Below, one piece after another: positions 34,979 through 44,592 of a stretch of DNA of 64,000 nucleotides. Under the pieces are notes generated by a model. It ran no database searches. It had not been told where the DNA came from and saw only the letters and a list, made by a program, of their open reading frames with translations. The stretch is from Linnemannia hyalina. Taxonomy: Eukaryota > Mortierellomycota > Mortierellomycetes > Mortierellales > Mortierellaceae. The stretch is taken from assembly GCA_019671135.1 (NCBI GenBank), contig JAHRHY010000018.1:248001-312000 (forward strand), read 5' to 3'. The position numbers and the translations under genes were made by a program. Position 1 is the stretch's first letter. Each line of letters begins with the position of its first letter.

Positions 34979-37900
34979 AAAATTGATACCTCTCTATAAA
35001 AAGCCCCGGACTGGACTTCGGGGTCCCTTTCTCTAACGCAGGCGTCGAACGGAAAAGCCTTGGCCTTATAGATGTAGGGAGGATTGGAGGACAAGGAAGA
35101 GGGAGGGTGATTGCAATAAGTGAGCAAATGTCGCACGAGGGGGAAAACTGATGAGTCCCCAATCCCGTATGGGGGTTGTTCTTCTCTCTTTTGCTCACTT
35201 TTTCCTTGCCTCTTCTTCCCAACAGGGCTCTCTTCCAAGTTTATCCTTTCCTTTCTCTGCTGTTCATCTTGGCTCTCGTTCTTTTTCTGCGCATAAAAAT
35301 AATAACATAATACAAAAAAAATATGGGCCTCAATTGGTTCCTTTCTATTACTTTATCTCTTCTCTCATCTTCATTTTGTACCAACAACCACCAATAATCC
35401 CGACCTTAATAAAAAGTCTTCTAAAAAATTCTTTTTGTATGAACGAACGCTCAATGATCATCCTTCTCTGTAACGGTTTGTCATCCTTCAACGACGATGA
35501 GAAGAATGTTTGAGAGACGGCCAGGTGAGAAAGAAGGAATGGAAGGTGGGGAAATGGAGTGAAAATAACGGTACTTCACACGGCCCGAATGTTAAAACCC
35601 TCTCTCTTCCTTCTTCGGCAACGACCGAACACAACAAAAGACAAAAATAAAAGAATTCAATTGTGTCTGGTGGTACAATCGGTCTCGTTGTCTCTTGCCA
35701 TGCGCAATGTACCCGCTCCCTCTCTTTCCTTCACTTACACAAACATAACCATGAGCTGTTTCTTTTTCACCCCTCGTCATCTCACTCCAGTTTCATTAAA
35801 CATGCCACCGTTTTCTCTTTTTCGCACTAAAAATAATTTTGGTCCCTTCGTCCTCTCTTTGTACCTCGTTGGCTGTTGGCTTATTTTCTTTCAATTCATG
35901 CATTCTTCTTTTTCAGCTTTCTTGTCGCCCTTTCATGCAAACAACGTCGTCTTCGTCTCAATCCAGGACGCAAAGAAGCAAGGGAAAGAAAATAAGGGGT
36001 GGGGGGATTGAAAATAGACGTTTGCATTTTTTATCCGGCTCGGGGCGCGCATAACGCAAAATGCCTAACCAGGTCATCTTAGTACACTTGTTGCAAAAAC
36101 CACTGACCTTCGTCAGAGTACTGTACGTTCGCAAAGAGAAGCCTGAGAGCCTAAACACACAAGCAAGTTGGCACCCCAAGAATAGGGGGGACTCCCTTAT
36201 GACCTCAAAATATGTGAGAGTAGCAATACAGAGGAGGGTGTGGTGTGTTGAATAAAAGTGCAGCAGAAAAAGAGGTGAAGAGAGTTTAGCAACAACAATA
36301 AACAATAGCAAAGACCCGTCGGAGCTCACTGGATACCACCCGATATACTAACTGACGGGGCGGACGGGGCGGAATTGCGAGTGGTCAAGCGGTCGTTTTT
36401 TTTTTTTTTTTTTTTTGCTTATGTTCATTTGTCTGCCTGTATGTTCTGTGTATGAGAAACATCCTGTTCTTCCTGTCAGTTCCAGATCATTGCCTTTTTG
36501 TCCATTTGTCTCATTATTCATCAGCACATAAGCACCATCATCGACATCGTCATCATCACCAAGAACCACCACCCCCATATCTTCTGCGACGATAAGTCTT
36601 TACCATAAAAACACGGGAGAACGAAGTAGCCAAGGATTTTAATTGTTCCCACCTATTCTTTTTGTTCCTTCGTGCAAGAGAACATAAGCAGACACAAAGA
36701 GCTGATCAATCAACTATTAATTGCAATCTCCATGTCAATACCATTCACCCATTCACCCATCCATAGACAGAGCAATAAAAAAAAGTCAGCCAGGAGCTAA
36801 CTGTGAGAGCAATATGCAACAAATGGGCGTTCTTTGGTAGACTACCCTCCTTCTACATACTCTAGAAGTACCAACCTACCCACTCTCTCTTCAAGGTTTT
36901 TTATCCGTTTCTGTGAGCCCTCCTGCCTCCGTCTTCCCCTCTCTCTCTCCTTCTTTGTGTGCCTGGCTGGTAGCTAGCCGATTTGTCTTTTCTCGACGGA
37001 CTGAAGTGAACATGAACACGAACAAGAAACAAGAGTGAGAGCAAGCAAGGTGACATCACGCGCGCATTACACTTCAAACCAAGTGCCTCGCTCGTCTTTT
37101 TGCTCCGCTCAAGCTGGTTGACTGGCAGGCGCTTGTTTCTTTATCACCTTATCTATCCATCCTCCTCCTCCTCCTCCTTTCTGGAACTTCCCGATCGACC
37201 CGCCGGCCGGATAATACATCGATCCATACCACACGACCACTGTACAAGGATTGTTACACTGACAGACAGCACACAAAAACCAGTTCTTGGTTTTTTTTAG
37301 ATCGAATTGCAAGACTTCACCGGCACAACGATTTCGCATGATTTTTTTTTTATCTGAACCATCCACATATCCACTCTCACATCACAGACCCACTATTAAT
37401 AAATAGGGTGGATGAAGTCATTGACATTCGCAAGGTGGGGCGAGGAAGGGGAGGATGAAAGAGGGGGGTCGTGCGGAAATATTTGTCATTTTGTCCAGAG
37501 AGGCCCTTTCTTTGTCTTGGTAACTCATCGTCCAAAAATACACTTTTTCCTCGGCTCACATTACCACCATGATTGCTCAAACCGAATTATACCCGGCCAT
37601 TCTCATCTATCTGTCCACCTACGACCTTTGTTTTCTGTCCCGTATTGTAGCAAACTGGCTTACCCCATCAAAGGTACCCAATTGCTTTTTCTTCCCCTCC
37701 TCTTTCTTGACGCCCCTGCAAAGAAAGAGAGGCACAGACTGGAAATCCTCTTTGTACCACATGGTCAAAAATAGCCGTCTATGGCGATGTCCCTTCCTTC
37801 ATTCCTCAACGCCCACAAATACGCCAAACAAAAAAAATCTTGGCGAGGAAAAAACAGGTGAGGGGCGGGTGAAAGGCTGTAGGATCACAAAAACTCAGAG

Positions 37901-38814
37901 ATACATATTGGCGCCTTTGTTTGCTTCTTGGTTAATTTTATTCAGGAGTACATGAATGAATGGATAATAGCATGGTGGTTCCTGCCTTCATACCCTTCAT
38001 TCACACTATCGTTTCTGTCCCCTCTTTTCAAACTCTTGCATTGCAGATATGTATGTCGGGTATCATAGGAGTCTGTCTTTGATGTTCAACCTAATGCAAT
38101 CCAAAGAACAAGAGAGAAAAGAGAAGGAATGGAAAGACGAGAACAAGAAAGTGTGGATAGAGCACCCACGGGAAGAGAAGTGGTTGACAGGGTTTGAGAA
38201 TCGAAAACTGATCAACAAAAGAGCAAAGGGGGATCATTTCTCAGAACCGTTATGGTTTTTAATCGTGTCGGTGTGACCCAGATATTAATGAGGTGGACAC
38301 TGAAATGATGTGTTTGATGGGGGTAATGATTAGGAGATGGGTGGGTAAGAGGAGAAGTAGAGACATATGCGAGGTGGAGGACTGTAAGGGTGAACGACTG
38401 CGTGTGTGTTGGAACTTACTTTTTTTAACTGGAGAAATGCGATTGAGGAAGTGGAGGAGGAAAGAGAAAGGGAGAAGGTTGAAGGATTAAAAATATGAAA
38501 GGGAGTCGCGTCTGGGCTATGCAATTTTTTGGTCAGTAATTCAGCCCGTTCTTACGCGCTACTCTTACCCATCTTCGTTCGTAGAATGTCAACGACGAAT
38601 AAAAATCCCTCCGCTAACACACCCTGTGCCCTCTACCGTATCATGATTGTTTTGTCGATTTCTGGAACGAATGACCACATGCCATCGACGCCATCAACAT
38701 TTTCGTTTAGATACATCACCGGCATTTTTTTTCTCTATCGCGAACGCGATATCACCCTTTGCTTTCACCGCGCATCCGCAAACACTATCACCATCGCCTT
38801 TTTGCAACAGTTTG
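34979..38814. other. 3.8-kb gene-poor region
   Basis: No convincing coding frame. A T21 run at 36396-36416 is directly preceded by a tRNA-like D-arm string (GCGAGTGGTCAAGCGGTC). CT-rich tracts occur at 37155-37180 and elsewhere. The right border is the outer end of the palindrome's left arm. Confidence 0.4.
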
Positions 38815-39333
38815 AAAGAAAGAGACGGTCAGTCATCTGAACCTTGCATGGGATCTCATAAGACCAAGCCGTTGCAAGCATACTCTTCTTTGTGTTCGTC
38901 TTCTGTCGACTTCAATCTTGGGTATCATGGCAAGGTGGTGCGACTCCTTTCCGGGAATAAGAGAAGATGGCAATGGATGTCAGAGTAACTAATCAGACAT
39001 TGATGTTAAATTATCTTTCTCGAGAAACGGTATTCTGACATGCTATCAATGTAGAAACTCACCTGGAGGAACAAGACGCGAAGGACGAGCGCTGGACTAT
39101 GGTGGGTGGCTGCTTTCAGCGGATTTCTGGTTCCGCTGTGCTGTGGATCTTGCACGGTAGAAAGTGCCCACGGCTTCGTTCACGCGGAGGTGTGGAGCAA
39201 GTGTGAGGTGATAAAAACAAATAAAAAAAGTGGTGATGGCCGAATATAACAATGTTTATTTGTGCTTTTCATTCCTTCCGTTTCTCTCTCTCCCATCTTT
39301 TCGTTTGGAAGGGGGAAGGTAATTGTTTTTCTG

Positions 39334-39708
39334 CTACAAATACTTGATCACAGTAGATGATGTGCAGCTCTCGACATTAGTGTGAGCACCGTACTTTGCC
39401 GCCAAATAGGGGTTATGTGGCACAACACAACAGTTATCGATCTCGAAATGATCTCGGCCAGCGATCTTGACCGTCGTTTCGTTATTGCGGCGCCGATATT
39501 GAGGGTATCTATTGGGTCCATTTGTAGTATGTTCATTAAAGGGCTGGGAATAGTCCTTCGTACACATACCGTTCTCCATGCATGGAGAGTTTTAATGTGC
39601 CGGTCCGCATGGGCCATGAATCATGGTTTTCGTGACGGTCTCATAGGCTGCAGGGTGGGTTGCTTGGTAGGGGATCTCGACTGAGATGTAGCTGTAGGGA
39701 TTTTGGGT
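39334..39708 (-). pseudogene. Helitron Rep/helicase fragment (left arm)
   Basis: Mirror copy of the fragment at 43699-44073, with the same sequence and the same in-frame stop. See that entry. Confidence 0.8.
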
Positions 39709-40353
39709 TTGTGTTGAGGAAGGCCACGCTTCTTTTATGGCATATTAAGATCGACGGTATTTGGTCTAAGGCTGCTGTAAGTGAGGGTTGTGATGAACAG
39801 CTAGACATAGAATGACCATACATCCAGAAGTAGTGTCCAAGCTGGCGGTGGAGGGCATCGGAGGGGTCCACTCGGTCAAACAAAGTACTTGGATAGCTAA
39901 AAGAACGGCTTTGTGTTGCTGTTGTTGGTATAACTTGTGTCGATGGCCCCTGCAGGTCGTCTTCGCCTTCACCTTCCAACTGGGCTGTAACAGTTGGCTC
40001 CGGACTGGGAATACTCTTGGCCCGCGGTCCTCAGGTTTCGCGAAGACGAAGACTTGTTTCTGCCTATGTGTCGTTGAACGCGTAGCGGATGGCCGGTTCG
40101 TCACGCAACCTTCACTACCAACTTGACATGGCTTAATTCTTGGTGTACCTTCTGAAGGTAGCATTCTTCTTTGGTCTGTGAATACGTGCGACTATTGGGA
40201 AGCTCTTAACACCTCGAATTGCGTATGAACACAGCTGCTATTCTGACTGTACAAAAAGATATTCTGACATGCTGCCATCCTTCCTTCCGGAACATATCTT
40301 TTGATTTTCTGCACATGTCCAAAATGCAAAAAAGACTCGAACAAAAAGAGATG

Positions 40354-40434
40354 CGTCACCTGCAGGGTTCGAACCTGCGCGGGAAATCCCATACACTTAG
40401 CAGGCATACGCCTTAACCACTCGGCCAAAGTGAC
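40354..40434 (-). tRNA. tRNA-Ser(GCU), left-arm copy
   Basis: Mirror copy of 42973-43053, same sequence, transcribed toward the left. A T5 run (A5 on the plus strand at about 40342-40346) follows as a Pol III terminator. See the right-arm copy for the fold. Confidence 0.85.
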
Positions 40435-40531
40435 ATATCTTGTTGGAAATTAACATGTAATTCCAAATCAAGAGAGGGAGGAGTTCGCTTCCACTTTCCA
40501 CTTTCGGTAACTGGAAAAAAAAAAAGCGTAT

Positions 40532-40582
<51 letters not shown>

Positions 40583-40583
<1 letters not shown>

Positions 40584-40920
40584 CCCGTTTGGCGCTTCGC
40601 TAGCCACACATGATGAAGGAAGGCGCCCTGGAGCGACCAAGGACCCACGCGCTGCTGACGAGCGGTTGTTGGAGAGTTTGTTAGGAAGGAGGAGGTTGTC
40701 AATGATGGCTCTATGCTGTTTGTTAGAGAAATAAAATTGTGTACCAAAAAAAAAAAAAAAAAAAAGCTGTGAATAGCAGCGACAATTGTTGTGCAGAGCC
40801 AGATTCCGGACCAGACTGCAACTGGTGGATGGCGCACTGAAGAGTTTGATCTGTAGCCTCCTTACTTCTAAGTACCATCTTTGTGCTGTTTGTCAGAGAA
40901 GTAAAATAGTGTACAATAAA
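40583..40920 (+). mobile_element. Two LINE 3' tails, left arm
   Basis: The first (to A20 at 40746-40765) and second copies resemble the 3' end of the LINE at 20.4-20.6 kb. Shared strings include TTTGTTAGGAAGGAGGAGG, GACAATTGTTGTGCAGAGCC and GAGAAATAAAATTGTG. They are joined head to tail and preceded by A50, as if several tails were inserted into one another. No coding part remains. Confidence 0.7.
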
Positions 40921-41130
40921 ATGAGAGAGAGAGAATAAAAAGAGAGAAAAAAAAAGAGAGAAAAGAAAAGAGAATAAAAAAGAGAGAGAAAAAAAGAGAG
41001 AGAGAGAAAAAAAAAAAGAGAGAGAGAGAGAGAAAAAAAGAGAGAGAGAGAGAAAAAAAAAGAGAGAGAAAAAAAGAAAAAAATAAGGGAAAAAAAAGAG
41101 AGGTAGAAAAAAAGAGAGAAAAACATACAT
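40921..41130 (+). repeat. GA-rich microsatellite, left arm
   Basis: About 210 bases of irregular GAGAGA and AAAAAG units following the LINE tail. It produces long spurious Ser/Leu/Phe frames on the opposite strand that are not genes. Confidence 0.85.
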
Positions 41131-41614
41131 GCGATCAAGACACAATAACAGCTAAGGCAAGGGTTATGATGGGTTGCATGCAAAATAAGACATAAACATC
41201 CAGGCCATACTGCACGACTACCTTCTTCTTCACTTTCGCTTCTACATTGGACTTAAGGCTTTGTCATTCTTGTTTTTGTCGAACTCTTTTTGAGCAAGGA
41301 AAGCATTGCTTTTTTTCAATCCTGTCAGATACAAAAGACCGACTGAATGATCGGATCAGCTTTCTTAGTTCACTTTTGATCGTTGCCACTAATTATTAAC
41401 TAAGTAGGAGGATGAGAGAACAAAACAGCATGAGGTGAATGTTGAGCCTTTCGATGAGTCAAGGTTAAGAATGAGGAGATGGTGCTATGCATGCAAAGTA
41501 GGATGAGAGAGAATGAACGAGATGGAGAATACAAACGAGAGGGGTGTAAATGTCATGGCAGTATACAAGAGAGCGGACGCGCGATTGCTATGTCGTATAA
41601 AAGAACGCGCTTTT

Positions 41615-41794
41615 TTGTTCTTTATTCTGATAAGGATGTGACAGAAATAGCACAGCGTTGCGCCGTCTACAATCGTCTGCGCTTGGATGGAGACTCTCTC
41701 TGCAGGTTCGGCCACTAAAGAATCTTGCTTGCCAGCTCATCTATCACCTTCTTGTCCTTGTACATCCTGCATCATAGATATCGGACGGCACGAT
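41615..41794. repeat. Palindrome spacer, 180 bp
   Basis: The asymmetric centre between the arms. It contains no recognisable gene; a string CTGCAGGTTCGGCCAC near 41700 faintly recalls a tRNA B box but no cloverleaf fits. The arms end at ...GCGCTTTT and resume at AAAAGCGC.... Confidence 0.85.
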
Positions 41795-42278
41795 AAAAGC
41801 GCGTTCTTTTATACGACATAGCAATCGCGCGTCCGCTCTCTTGTATACTGCCATGACATTTACACCCCTCTCGTTTGTATTCTCCATCTCGTTCATTCTC
41901 TCTCATCCTACTTTGCATGCATAGCACCATCTCCTCATTCTTAACCTTGACTCATCGAAAGGCTCAACATTCACCTCATGCTGTTTTGTTCTCTCATCCT
42001 CCTACTTAGTTAATAATTAGTGGCAACGATCAAAAGTGAACTAAGAAAGCTGATCCGATCATTCAGTCGGTCTTTTGTATCTGACAGGATTGAAAAAAAG
42101 CAATGCTTTCCTTGCTCAAAAAGAGTTCGACAAAAACAAGAATGACAAAGCCTTAAGTCCAATGTAGAAGCGAAAGTGAAGAAGAAGGTAGTCGTGCAGT
42201 ATGGCCTGGATGTTTATGTCTTATTTTGCATGCAACCCATCATAACCCTTGCCTTAGCTGTTATTGTGTCTTGATCGC

Positions 42279-42488
42279 ATGTATGTTTTTCTCTCTTTTT
42301 TTCTACCTCTCTTTTTTTTCCCTTATTTTTTTCTTTTTTTCTCTCTCTTTTTTTTTCTCTCTCTCTCTCTTTTTTTCTCTCTCTCTCTCTCTTTTTTTTT
42401 TTCTCTCTCTCTCTTTTTTTCTCTCTCTTTTTTATTCTCTTTTCTTTTCTCTCTTTTTTTTTCTCTCTTTTTATTCTCTCTCTCTCAT
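42279..42488 (-). repeat. CT-rich microsatellite, right arm
   Basis: Mirror copy of the GA-rich tract at 40921-41130, with the same unit order. Confidence 0.85.
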
Positions 42489-42825
42489 TTTATTGTACAC
42501 TATTTTACTTCTCTGACAAACAGCACAAAGATGGTACTTAGAAGTAAGGAGGCTACAGATCAAACTCTTCAGTGCGCCATCCACCAGTTGCAGTCTGGTC
42601 CGGAATCTGGCTCTGCACAACAATTGTCGCTGCTATTCACAGCTTTTTTTTTTTTTTTTTTTTGGTACACAATTTTATTTCTCTAACAAACAGCATAGAG
42701 CCATCATTGACAACCTCCTCCTTCCTAACAAACTCTCCAACAACCGCTCGTCAGCAGCGCGTGGGTCCTTGGTCGCTCCAGGGCGCCTTCCTTCATCATG
42801 TGTGGCTAGCGAAGCGCCAAACGGG

Positions 42826-42826
<1 letters not shown>
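42489..42826 (-). mobile_element. Two LINE 3' tails, right arm
   Basis: Mirror copy of 40583-40920, including T20 at 42644-42663. See the left-arm entry. Confidence 0.7.
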
Positions 42827-42875
<49 letters not shown>

Positions 42876-42972
42876 ATACGCTTTTTTTTTTTCCAGTTAC
42901 CGAAAGTGGAAAGTGGAAGCGAACTCCTCCCTCTCTTGATTTGGAATTACATGTTAATTTCCAACAAGATAT

Positions 42973-43053
42973 GTCACTTTGGCCGAGTGGTTAAGGCGTA
43001 TGCCTGCTAAGTGTATGGGATTTCCCGCGCAGGTTCGAACCCTGCAGGTGACG
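42973..43053 (+). tRNA. tRNA-Ser(GCU), right-arm copy
   Basis: An 81-base cloverleaf: acceptor GTCACTT pairs with AGGTGAC (one G-U pair) plus discriminator G; the A box is TGGCCGAGTGG; the anticodon stem TATGC/GTGTA encloses loop CTGCTAA with anticodon GCT. A class II variable arm (TGGGATTTCCC type) is present, and the T arm GCAGGTTCGAACCCTGC is perfect. There is no intron and no CCA. A T5 terminator follows at about 43061-43065. It reads AGC/AGU serine codons. Confidence 0.93.
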
Positions 43054-43698
43054 CATCTCTTTTTGTTCGAGTCTTTTTTGCATTTTGGACATGTGCAGAA
43101 AATCAAAAGATATGTTCCGGAAGGAAGGATGGCAGCATGTCAGAATATCTTTTTGTACAGTCAGAATAGCAGCTGTGTTCATACGCAATTCGAGGTGTTA
43201 AGAGCTTCCCAATAGTCGCACGTATTCACAGACCAAAGAAGAATGCTACCTTCAGAAGGTACACCAAGAATTAAGCCATGTCAAGTTGGTAGTGAAGGTT
43301 GCGTGACGAACCGGCCATCCGCTACGCGTTCAACGACACATAGGCAGAAACAAGTCTTCGTCTTCGCGAAACCTGAGGACCGCGGGCCAAGAGTATTCCC
43401 AGTCCGGAGCCAACTGTTACAGCCCAGTTGGAAGGTGAAGGCGAAGACGACCTGCAGGGGCCATCGACACAAGTTATACCAACAACAGCAACACAAAGCC
43501 GTTCTTTTAGCTATCCAAGTACTTTGTTTGACCGAGTGGACCCCTCCGATGCCCTCCACCGCCAGCTTGGACACTACTTCTGGATGTATGGTCATTCTAT
43601 GTCTAGCTGTTCATCACAACCCTCACTTACAGCAGCCTTAGACCAAATACCGTCGATCTTAATATGCCATAAAAGAAGCGTGGCCTTCCTCAACACAA

Positions 43699-44073
43699 AC
43701 CCAAAATCCCTACAGCTACATCTCAGTCGAGATCCCCTACCAAGCAACCCACCCTGCAGCCTATGAGACCGTCACGAAAACCATGATTCATGGCCCATGC
43801 GGACCGGCACATTAAAACTCTCCATGCATGGAGAACGGTATGTGTACGAAGGACTATTCCCAGCCCTTTAATGAACATACTACAAATGGACCCAATAGAT
43901 ACCCTCAATATCGGCGCCGCAATAACGAAACGACGGTCAAGATCGCTGGCCGAGATCATTTCGAGATCGATAACTGTTGTGTTGTGCCACATAACCCCTA
44001 TTTGGCGGCAAAGTACGGTGCTCACACTAATGTCGAGAGCTGCACATCATCTACTGTGATCAAGTATTTGTAG
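43699..44073 (+). pseudogene. Helitron Rep/helicase fragment (right arm)
   Basis: One frame reads a block of the Helitron replication-initiator protein just upstream of its catalytic region: VEIPYQATHPAAYETV, then TMIHGPCGPAH, an in-frame TAA at 43813-43815, then NSPCMENGMCTKDYSQPF, PQYRRRN and CCVVPHNPYLAAKYGAHTNVE. It ends KYL with a stop at 44071-44073, where intact proteins continue with a Tyr-containing stretch. The MIHGPCG, C-M-x-x-G-x-C-x-K and VPxNPYL motifs are diagnostic of Helitron helitron_like_N proteins. The fragment lacks the helicase and catalytic two-His/Tyr parts and is not functional. It is a captured or decayed piece; Helitron ends were not found nearby. Confidence 0.82.
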
Positions 44074-44592
44074 CAGAAAAACAATTACCTTCCCCCTTCC
44101 AAACGAAAAGATGGGAGAGAGAGAAACGGAAGGAATGAAAAGCACAAATAAACATTGTTATATTCGGCCATCACCACTTTTTTTATTTGTTTTTATCACC
44201 TCACACTTGCTCCACACCTCCGCGTGAACGAAGCCGTGGGCACTTTCTACCGTGCAAGATCCACAGCACAGCGGAACCAGAAATCCGCTGAAAGCAGCCA
44301 CCCACCATAGTCCAGCGCTCGTCCTTCGCGTCTTGTTCCTCCAGGTGAGTTTCTACATTGATAGCATGTCAGAATACCGTTTCTCGAGAAAGATAATTTA
44401 ACATCAATGTCTGATTAGTTACTCTGACATCCATTGCCATCTTCTCTTATTCCCGGAAAGGAGTCGCACCACCTTGCCATGATACCCAAGATTGAAGTCG
44501 ACAGAAGACGAACACAAAGAAGAGTATGCTTGCAACGGCTTGGTCTTATGAGATCCCATGCAAGGTTCAGATGACTGACCGTCTCTTTCTTT

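Larger units (their letters stand above)
38815..41614 (+). repeat. Left arm of a giant palindrome (2,800 bp)
   Basis: This arm is the reverse complement of 41795-44592. Coordinates of paired bases sum to 83407 outside a long homopolymer and to 83409 inside it; that shift is fully explained by A50 (40533-40582) versus T48 (42827-42874). Every stretch I compared base by base matched otherwise, including the GA-rich microsatellite and A20. Contents from outside in: unrecognised sequence, Helitron Rep fragment (minus), unrecognised frames, tRNA-Ser (minus), A50, two LINE 3' tails, GA-rich tract, inner arm. Confidence 0.93.
41795..44592 (-). repeat. Right arm of a giant palindrome (2,798 bp)
   Basis: Mirror copy of 38815-41614. 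The outer boundary is abrupt: after CTTTCTTT at 44585-44592 the sequence no longer matches the left flank. See the left arm for contents and comparison. Confidence 0.93.

Noticed and set aside
41615..41794. Palindrome centre as a replication origin or regulatory hairpin
   Set aside because: The 180-bp spacer has no repeats, no AT-rich core and no recognisable binding-site array. Nothing in the sequence supports a function.
40723..42686. Long frames encoding runs of Ser, Leu and Phe on both palindrome arms
   Set aside because: They are translations of the GA/CT microsatellite and of the A50 and A20 tracts, mirrored between arms. Not proteins.
39334..44073. Complete Helitron with both ends inside the palindrome
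   Set aside because: No helicase domain, no catalytic motif and no 3' hairpin followed by CTRR could be found. Only a Rep fragment is supported.
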